Below, piece after piece: positions 11,030-17,939 of a stretch of DNA of 24,325 nucleotides. Every line of letters starts with the position of its first letter. The stretch's first letter is position 1. Source of the stretch: Gonium pectorale (lineage: Eukaryota; Chlorophyta; Chlorophyceae; Chlamydomonadales; Volvocaceae); NCBI GenBank assembly GCA_001584585.1, contig LSYV01000019.1:482170-506494 (forward strand), written 5' to 3'. The notes under the pieces are model-generated. The model was given only the letters and a program-made list of their open reading frames with translations. It had not been told where the DNA came from and did no database searches. The translations under genes and the position numbers were made by a program.

Positions 11030-12091
11030 TCACCTAAATTCTGTCATCAGCTTTAAACCTTTAGCTGTCCACACTGCATAGCGTTTTGTCCGTTTCCTCC
11101 ACTCAGTTCCGCGTCTATGGCATCGCCGTTCATATCGGAGTTCGATGGAAAAGAGCATGCGCTCGGATCCGTGGGCTATGGATCGGTAGCCAATGAGAGT
11201 GACGTAACATTTGAGACAACGGTTCAGGTCGTGGTTGCGTCCCATGCGGCCAAACGCCGGAAGCGTAAGCGCGGCTTGTTGGATTGCGAAACCTTGGACG
11301 CGAAGCTTGATCCTTTCTGCATTGCTGTCAGCAGTGGACTCAGGAGGAGAGGAACCCGCTGACAACGTTGTGAGAAGGCTTGCCTTGGACGAGCAGAAGG
11401 TCCTCGCGCACGGTGCGGTGGCGGGTTACGCAAGGGGTTTTGCAACGCCGGGCCGGAACCTTGGGCGGGGCTGAGCTGCACCCGGCCGCATGCGATGTGG
11501 TATAGGGATACTCCGGTGCCAGGCCGGCATGCAGATACGGCCCACTACGGCACGTACTCTGGCAGCATAGGCCTGCCCGGCGGCATAGCAACGTCACCAG
11601 CCTACCGGCCTGCACACGTCCAAAGCCTGCTGTGCACATCTTGCTTGTCATTGCGTAAGAGGAACTTAACGTGCGGCAAGCCGTGGCGTGATAAGAGGTT
11701 TTGAGGGACGGGTAGTGACGCTTTTCTCGCTGCCCCGCGGCTGTGGGAGAGGTCCCTGGTGCATGTCCCTAGCATCCTTTCCGATATTCTCGATTTCTAG
11801 TCTACATGCTATAAAACTTACCACTCTCTCGCCCATGGGTGCAGGACACGCCCAGCCATCATAAGCGCATTTACTTCCCTTACATCATTCTGTCTGCGCA
11901 CACATGTTCTCTTTTTCTCAATCTCCACGTTCCAACCACAGCCCTTCGCTTCCCTTAGCTTGTACAAAGCGTCCCCCTTCATCAGAACTAGAACCCGGAT
12001 CCTAGACATGTGTGACCCGCGCATCTACACAACGTCAAGGTAACTTCGGTCTTGCATTCCCATCTCAGGTGCGAACGGCGAAGTACTGGGC

Positions 12092-13088
12092 ATGCTGGAC
12101 ATCGTGAAGACCCAGCTGGAGGCCACTGTTTCGCAGATGCAGGCCCGGATGGAGGCCGGCTTCGCGGAGCAGAAGGCCCAGATGGAGGCCGGCTTCGCGG
12201 AGCAGAAGGCCCAGATGGAGGCCGGCTTCGCGGAGCAGAAGGCCCAGATGGAGGCCGGCTTCGCGGAGCAGAAGGCCCAGATGGAGGCCGGCTTCGCGGA
12301 GCAGAAGGCCCAGATGGACGCCGGCTTCGCGGAGCAGAAGGCCCAGATGGACGCCGGCTTCGCGGAGCAGAAGGCCCAGATGGACGCCAGCATGGAGCAG
12401 CTCAAGACCGAGATGACGGCCAACATGCAGGAGTGCCTTTCCGTGGTGTCGGCCAACAGCCGTGCGAGCGCGGCCAACGCGACGGCGCTCCCGGATGAGC
12501 CTCTTGAGCCCATTCTGAGGGAGGTGGGCAGCAACTAGGGAGGGATTGGCACCGCATCGCCTCTGTTCCCGGCCACCCGTTCGGCGATCAGCACAGTCTT
12601 GGCGGAGACCATCGACGCCCTGGCCGAGTTCTACAAGGTGAAGCCGGGGACGGGGTAATAAAGAAGGGAAACGGGTCGCATTGTGGACATCAAATCGCAA
12701 ACAAATGCAACAGAAGAGCATGTGGCGGTCTTGGCGTAGTTGTTGGCAACCTGTGAAACTGCGACGTCAGCGACGAGCGAGCAGCGCTGCAGCTTACCCG
12801 CGGCGGAGGGAAGCCCATGCCCATCCAGCCGGGCGGATGGGGGTGGGGTGGGGTGGGGCGCGCGGGCTGCAGGTGTGAATCATGTCAAGGCCTCTGCACA
12901 GGAACTCATGGCAGCAGTTTCCCCTGATAGCGTCAAGAGGCAAGCCTGGAGTTGTCTCTGCTTACTACCTTCCACCATGATCGTTGCCTTCTTTGTTGTT
13001 CCTGCTTCCCCAGGTGCAGCTGGGCGATTACCACATGCCGATAGTAGAGCGTCGGCTCAAGCTAGCGGCCTTCATGGGCTGCCGCTGA
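12092..13088 (+). CDS. Unidentified coiled-coil protein with 11-residue tandem repeats
   Basis: Not recognised. Preferred model: exons 12092-12461, 12597-12637 and 13014-13088, giving 161 residues. It opens MLDIVKTQLEATVSQ, then seven 11-residue repeats (MEAGFAEQKAQ five times, MDAGFAEQKAQ twice), then an amphipathic helix, and ends with LGDYHMPIVERR...FMGCR. The 11-residue period suits a right-handed hendecad coiled coil, so an oligomerising or scaffold role is possible. An unspliced reading from the same ATG stops at TAG 12536-12538 (148 residues). However, the same frame stays coding-like beyond it, and a GTGCGAG donor at 12462 with a CACAG acceptor at 12596 removes the stop in phase. A GTGAAG donor at 12638 then joins CCCCAG at 13013. 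A further upstream exon is possible, because TCTCAG at 12063-12068 precedes open frame. Confidence 0.55.
12149..12379 (+). repeat. 33-bp minisatellite, seven near-identical copies
   Basis: Seven tandem 33-base units encode the 11-residue repeat. The copies are almost identical in DNA; the main difference is GAG (Glu) in the first five and GAC (Asp) in the last two. Partial degenerate units flank the block. Because 33 is a multiple of three and units lack stops, several frames on both strands stay open here, which creates long spurious reading frames on the opposite strand. Confidence 0.95.
12839..12859 (+). repeat. GGGGT tandem tract
   Basis: Short run of GGGGT units inside the proposed intron 12638-13013 of the coiled-coil gene. 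It has G-quadruplex potential. Confidence 0.7.
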
Positions 13089-13502
13089 GGCGCGGTATCT
13101 CGGCTGTGCAGCGATAGCAACTGACGGGAGGCGAGAGGGCTGAAGCCCTTTATCTGCCGAGTCCAAAATGGGCCAGGATACCGCTGCGGCTTTCAGGACG
13201 CCCATGTGGTGCCCAGCGGTTCGACGGTAGTGCGGTTGTACATTAGAACTGGTAGTGAAGATACTGTACCTGAGTACATGTGCTAAGCATGACTGAAGTA
13301 GTACTTCCGTGTGCATGGGTTGGTTATGTATACTTTTGCAATTTTGGCTTCAGGGCTTGCAACGAAGATCGTTAGGAAACGACATGAGTCATGGATGGGG
13401 GTAGCGTGGTACAGCAGGTAGTGGCCCTGCAGGTTGGAACTCGGCAGGCGCGCTCACGGATCACGCGGACAACACCGTGGCTCCAATGGCTTTAGGTTCT
13501 GA

Positions 13503-13761
13503 TCGAATCACCATGGCCTGGACGTGGACCACAAGCTGTTCGGCCAGATACGGAGCAAGCAGGGTTGTGGGATCATGGCCAACTCAGCGACGGCGTGCTT
13601 AATTGAACTGTTCTATGAGAGGGCCGCGGTCTGCGCGCTGATGCCGTTCATGCAGCCAGCTGTACAGCAGGGATTACGGCAAGCTGCTCGAGTACGGCAA
13701 GTCGCTGGTGGGGCCTTATGAGGCAGGGGGACAGGAAAGAGTGCGTGCTTTCTACGTGTAG
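13503..13761 (+). pseudogene. Frameshifted coding relic, family unknown
   Basis: One frame reads VDHKLFGQIRSKQGCGIMAN through LIELFYERAAVCALMPFMQ up to about 13653. A second frame then reads LYSRDYGKLLEYGKSLVGPY and on to RAFYV and a TAG at 13759-13761. Both halves have coding-like composition, but a single indel between about 13650 and 13660 separates them, and a TGA at 13500-13502 bounds the left part. This suggests a broken exon of an unidentified gene or mobile element. An alternative is a real exon starting at the AG near 13655-13659, with the left part belonging to something else. Confidence 0.4.
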
Positions 13762-15204
13762 GGCAGCGTCTCGGGAACACCATGCCAACGGCCGTGTAGA
13801 ATTGAGAGGTTGGCTCTTGCTTCGTGTTTCGCTGCGTGCAAGGTGGCAGCTGTGGGGCGGCTCTCAAAGCATGTTTAGACAGGCGTGGCGTTCCGGCGTT
13901 CCTAGGTTGGAAGATGGTTCCCCACGTGGGAGCACAGCGCTTAAAGACTTGCCTCCGAGATCTGTTAATCTGCGTACATGCAGACTCGATCACTGAGAGA
14001 GTAGCGGTAAGTTGGTATCGCCTGCATGGAGGTGGAAATGCGCCGTGGGGAACAAGGGCACAATAATTAACACGCAAACATGATTCGGGTTGCCGGCCCC
14101 ACCTAGTCCCTACGGCCTGCACCAACCAAAAACTAGGATCCGCGTCACTGCAGGAGGGTTGACACGAGGCCTCGAATCGTGGAATCGGAGAGTGGGTAGC
14201 GTGTCACAAATCTAACGGCACAGCGGAATCCCTCCCTTGCGGAATTCGGGTTTCGTCAAATCCCAGTTCCGTCCGCGTCGAAGCGCTCCCGGGTGCGATA
14301 CCAGTTTTGCCGCATCCCCTCCCACATCACCCTATCACATTTGCCAAAACCTTGCCTAAACCCCTCGCTCACACTATCCACGCAAGCCCGTGGCACCCAA
14401 GGAGCAGTAGGTTACATATTGCGGCCAGGGCCTCTTGGTTTCGCGCGTGTTCACGCCCTTGAGCAAAGGCCTTCCTGTGCCGCGTCGGACCCACGGCGCT
14501 TTGGCACGGGCCCTGGCCGGCATAAACGTGATGAACCCCCAATCCCCAATGACACCTTGACAAAAAGCCACCCGGCCCATTCGGCCATGCGGAGCGGCCA
14601 CTTACACATGCCCCCCCGCCCCCCGGGATGCTCGTTCACGCCTCCCGCAGGCGGCTGCCCCGTACATTACTGCCGTGCGTGCCACAATATTTCGTGCTGT
14701 GGCTCCAGCCCCGCCCCGCATATCCGCGCCCGTTCTCTGTGCCCCATCGCGTGCACGACAGGCCCTGGCCCACCCCGGGGCCCCGCATTCCCTGCAGCGG
14801 TGCCGCACCCACCTGCCGACGTGACCGGCATCCGCATCTTTGTCGCGCTGCGCGTACCTCGAGCTGCTGTCGAGCGTCTCCCATGCCTCCAAGATGCGGC
14901 AAACCCCGCCAACCGCCCCTCACCATCCGTGCGGCACCGTGCACCTCCACGCGCCCCTACCGTACGGCGCGCAGTACGGCACCGCCCAGTGCAGCGCCGT
15001 GGCTGTGCGGTCCGCGTGCGTACGTGTGGCCGCCGACGTGACTACTGACATTGGCCCGCCCGCTCGCTCCTTCTCGTTTCTTTGCCTCCTGCCGATCTGC
15101 CTCATAGCCCAACTGGCCTGCCCCTCCGCCCGCGCCAAGTCCCGAGCGCCCGAGCACAATCAAATCAGCTCATCCTACCCGGCATCGCCCCGCTTGCGCC
15201 CACC

Positions 15205-15265
15205 TCGCGCTGCCTGCCTCCCTGCTGCTGCCGCCTGCGAAGGCAGCCCAGCAGGCCACCGCTGC
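15205..15265 (-). repeat. Diverged partial copy of the neighbouring gene's C-terminal codons
   Basis: Read on the minus strand, this segment gives ALGRSSGGLLGCLRRRQQQG then GRQ. It resembles the end of the membrane-protein gene (ALVSGGLGWLREQQQQGGRQ at 15360-15419). The DNA shares TGCCTGCC(T/G)CCCTGCTGCTG and later blocks. It lies about 150 bases beyond the gene's stop, consistent with a short ancient tandem duplication of the 3' end. Confidence 0.5.
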
Positions 15266-15285
15266 TCCGCCCCAGCGCAACCACC

Positions 15286-15312
15286 CTTCCCCTCCCCTCC
15301 CCTCCCCTCCCC
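15286..15312 (+). repeat. CCCCT pentamer tract
   Basis: Roughly five tandem CCCCT units in the 3' flank of the minus-strand membrane-protein gene. On the transcribed strand this is AGGGG. Confidence 0.8.
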
Positions 15313-15356
15313 AGCGTCCCTGCTCGCTCACTCGATCCCTCCCCTGCAGCGTCCCC

Positions 15357-16937
15357 TCACTGCCTGCCGCCCTGCTGCTGCTGCTCGCGCAGCCAGCCCA
15401 GGCCGCCGCTGACCAGCGCCCCCGCCATCAGCACCCCCAGCGCGGGCTGCCACAGCAGCGGCCACAGCGGGTACCAGGCGTCCAGCAGCGGGCTGGAACC
15501 GCCGTTGAGCGCGCTCTGCGCCACGCCCGCCGCCAGCCAGGCCAGGATGAAGAGCACCAGGAAAAAGTCTGCGATCAAGATCTGCGGGCCCAGGGGCGGG
15601 GCGGAGGGGACGGTTGCAGCAACACAGGTGTGCAGTACTAGCTGGGATGCAGCAGCAGGATGGCTGAAAAGTGGGGGCTGGGCGCGGGAGGAGCCGACGG
15701 TGTAAGCAGGAAGGGGCAAGCCAACTTCCGGTGCGCATGACATCACGCGCCCACGTCGTGTGCACCGAAACCGACCGCGCGCCTGCGCACTTTACCCTGA
15801 CCCCCCACCCCGGACCCCGGCACGCTTTCGAGGCAACCTCCGCGAGGCCGCGCCCTCCCTGTCCACTCACCACCGCCTGACCCCCATCCCCGTTAATAGC
15901 CCTTCGCCTCTCAGCCTCCGACGGATTGGGATGACATGCGCCTCTGGCTGAGAGCGCCTTCCAATCCTCTGACGCCACCCCCCCTCGCCAGACAGCCAAC
16001 CCGGCACAGGGAGCAGCCGCACCTTGTCCAGCGTGTCCTTGAAGCCAGACGCCTCCGCCGGCTGGGAGACCTGGTGGGCCGGGGAGTGGGGGTGGGGCGA
16101 TGGGGAATGGGGGGGGGTGTCGCGGGTTACTCTGCTGGTCCGCTGAGCCATGACCGACGGTGGGGGGTCTGAGAATGCAGGTTTGGCAGCCGACGCTGCC
16201 AAAACGCATCCTCCCGGCGGTGGGCAGGAGGCGGGCGGGATCGCGTCCAATGGAGGAGGACACGCCGTCAGTAGTGGGTGCGCAGACCAGGGAAGGGAGT
16301 CGCAAGGCGGCTTACTGCCAGGCGGAAGGCTAGGCGAGCAGGGAGGGGAGCGGGGCGGGGCGCCTCCAAACGCAGCGCCCTTCCTCAGGACCAGCTCCCT
16401 CGTACCGGCCCTCGCTCGCCGCCAAGATACACCAGAGGCGGCGAGAGTCCCCACCCCCGCGGTGCGGCGTTGCTACCCCGCTCCGCGGGCCGCTGTACCT
16501 CCGCTTACCCACAAAGTCACGCCCGCTCTACTATCCACCAGTCCATGCCCACCCACCTATCCGGCTGCGACGGACGTGTGGCCCGTGGCCCGCGTACTAC
16601 GATATTGCGTCCGCGCCCGCCGCCTCACCTGTTGCGCTGGCCCTCTGGCCGAGGCGCCGCTTCCAGAGGCCCCAGCCCCTGACTTTGCCCGGAGGCGCTC
16701 AAGGTCCGCCTTCATGGCCTCCGAGATCTCTGGTTTACGGAGCGTAGCAAGCGGGTGGGGGCAGGGTGGGAGAGGAAAGGGGCGGGGGTGGGCAGCTCCC
16801 GGCAATCTGTATGGGGAGCGCAGGTGTTTGTGATCGTGGCATGGCGCGTCGCGCATACCCCGACACATGGCGTCATTGATGACTGCACGGGTGGTGTTCT
16901 GCAGCTTTGTGAGCTGCTGCCGGTTGCAACCCAGCAT
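15357..16937 (-). CDS. Small two-helix membrane protein, unknown function
   Basis: Minus-strand gene, exons 16859-16937, 16629-16729, 16023-16070, 15357-15581, with GT-AG introns and consistent phases; 150 residues if translation starts at the ATG at 16937. Residues 1-60 are soluble and helical (QLTKLQNTTRAVINDAM, then EISEAMKADLERLRAKSG), followed by a Gly/Ala/Ser linker. Two hydrophobic helices follow, about 80-96 (FFLVLFILAWLAAGV) and 119-139 (WQPALGVLMAGALVSGG). A Trp-rich turn (LLDAWYPLWPLLW) separates them, and the tail is Gln/Gly-rich. The overall shape is reminiscent of small plastid membrane proteins of plants, but I cannot name a family and see no clear transit peptide. The start is the weakest part: an upstream exon carrying a transit peptide could exist in 16938-17400. 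It lies tandem and downstream of MED4. Confidence 0.68.
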
Positions 16938-17934
16938 GACCCCCAACGCCCCAAACCCAACCCCACCTTCTCCCCCATCGGGAAGCGAGCGCACAGCGGT
17001 CAGTCGCCCCCCGAGTTGAAACCGCCGTGCGCTGTTCCAGGCGCATCGCGGCTGCCTGCTTGGACGATGCGGACACGCGGAAGTGGGTCAGCGCTGGTAG
17101 GCAGTCAATTGAGCGCACGTAGTCGTGTGTAAGCACCTTGTTGCTAAATGAGCATGGCGACCAGCCGAGACTTGAGGGCGGGAGCGAGCGAGCATCTTGC
17201 AAGCAAAAGGCCGACAAGCGAGCAACGCGTCTAGCACCGAGTCGGGTTGAATTATAGACAATCACTTGATTAGCAATAGTGAGACGGATGTATAGCGATG
17301 AAGAAAACAGGTTGCAGGCCGGAACCTCACACCGTCGTGCAGGAAAGCCGAATAGAACACACAATGGGCAGCGGTCAGAGTCCAAGTGCTGCACTTCGAC
17401 CCGATTGGTGCGAGAGGAGAGCCAGAATACCACCGGTACCACGGGTCAGTAGCCCTTGGCGCGAACTCCCAGATCGAGAGAGCCTTTCAAGGCGCCCACA
17501 CATCTCGAGCCCTACTCATTCGGCTATTACGGATACCTACAGCGCACTTATGCATAGTCCCGCAAGCGCCAGCCAACCCAGCGCAAACCAATAGCTGCCA
17601 TAGCTCTGTCTCTGGGCGTCGGCCGCAGCCCGGCTACCGGCCTCAATCCTGATACTCATAGTCCTCACCGCCATTCCTCACCCTTATCGCGCAATATCCA
17701 GCGCGTTAGCCTGATCTGCTCGCCCGGTCAAGGGACGCTGCCTCCGCCTCCGCTGCCGCCTCCACCGCTCCCGACCATCCCCTGCCCTCAATACGCTCCC
17801 CCCATTCACTGCGATCCGGCACCCCCTGCTGCGACCCCGACCCTTGCTTATTCCCCCACCTCCAACCCTGCGCAATACACAGAGCGGCCCTCAGTTTAAG
17901 CACGCGGTTATGCATGTAGGACACAGAGCGGCCC
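16938..17934. other. Intergenic interval between MED4 and the membrane-protein gene
   Basis: About 1 kb holding the 3' flank of MED4 (right side) and the 5' flank of the membrane-protein gene (left side), both on the minus strand. A minus-strand open frame at 16873-17442 crosses it but shows no motif or codon bias I trust. A 19-base direct repeat sits at the right edge. No promoter element is clear. Confidence 0.5.
17877..17895 (+). repeat. 19-bp direct repeat, copy 1 (MED4 3' flank)
   Basis: ACACAGAGCGGCCCTCAGT, an exact match to 17921-17939. The copies are 44 bases apart start to start. This copy lies just beyond the MED4 stop codon. Confidence 0.95.
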
Positions 17935-17939
17935 TCAGT
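17921..17939 (+). repeat. 19-bp direct repeat, copy 2 (spans the MED4 stop codon)
   Basis: Exact second copy of 17877-17895. It contains the complement of the MED4 TGA stop (17935-17937), so the repeat covers the last codon, the stop and the first 3' UTR bases. It looks like a small local duplication. Confidence 0.95.

Larger units (their letters stand above)
7673..12068. other. Gene-poor interval, no supported gene
   Basis: About 4.4 kb without a convincing gene. Open frames are short and lack consistent codon bias or recognisable motifs. By eye the block is less GC-rich than the genes, and it lacks the G-rich-start/C-rich-end introns seen elsewhere. It contains a diverged direct repeat (9901-10100 and 10269-10450), a strong inverted repeat (10985-11029), a small hairpin near 9360-9375, and many short CGTACGG-type palindromes around 8365-8395. 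Two stretches look faintly coding on the plus strand (about 8477-8600 and 11117-11362) but match nothing I recognise. The downstream flank of the SRA-RING gene must occupy its left end; I saw no TGTAA-type algal polyadenylation signal close to the stop. Confidence 0.6.
13762..15356. other. Intergenic interval, no supported gene
   Basis: About 1.6 kb with no convincing gene. A long plus-strand open frame at 14293-15048 is a by-product of C-rich sequence without coding motifs. The right end holds the 3' flank of the minus-strand membrane-protein gene, a partial copy of that gene's C-terminal codons (15205-15265) and a CCCCT tract (15286-15312). Confidence 0.55.

Noticed and set aside
11030..11365. 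Overlapping open frames on both strands (81 residues plus, 111 residues minus)
   Set aside because: Neither shows a recognisable motif or the strong third-position GC bias of the real exons here. Kept only as a possible relic.
12008..12068. ATG-containing mini-exon with a GTAACT donor (12040) and CTCAG acceptor (12068) upstream of the repeat gene
   Set aside because: The implied intron is only 29 bases and the phases do not match the downstream frame.
12025..12721. Long minus-strand open frames (169 and 218 residues) across the repeat gene
   Set aside because: They exist because a stop-free 33-base unit keeps several frames open. The plus-strand frame gives an amphipathic coiled coil and continues into spliced exons.
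14293..15048. 251-residue plus-strand open frame
   Set aside because: Pro/Arg/Ala-rich translation of C-rich sequence, with no domain, no introns and no matching neighbours.
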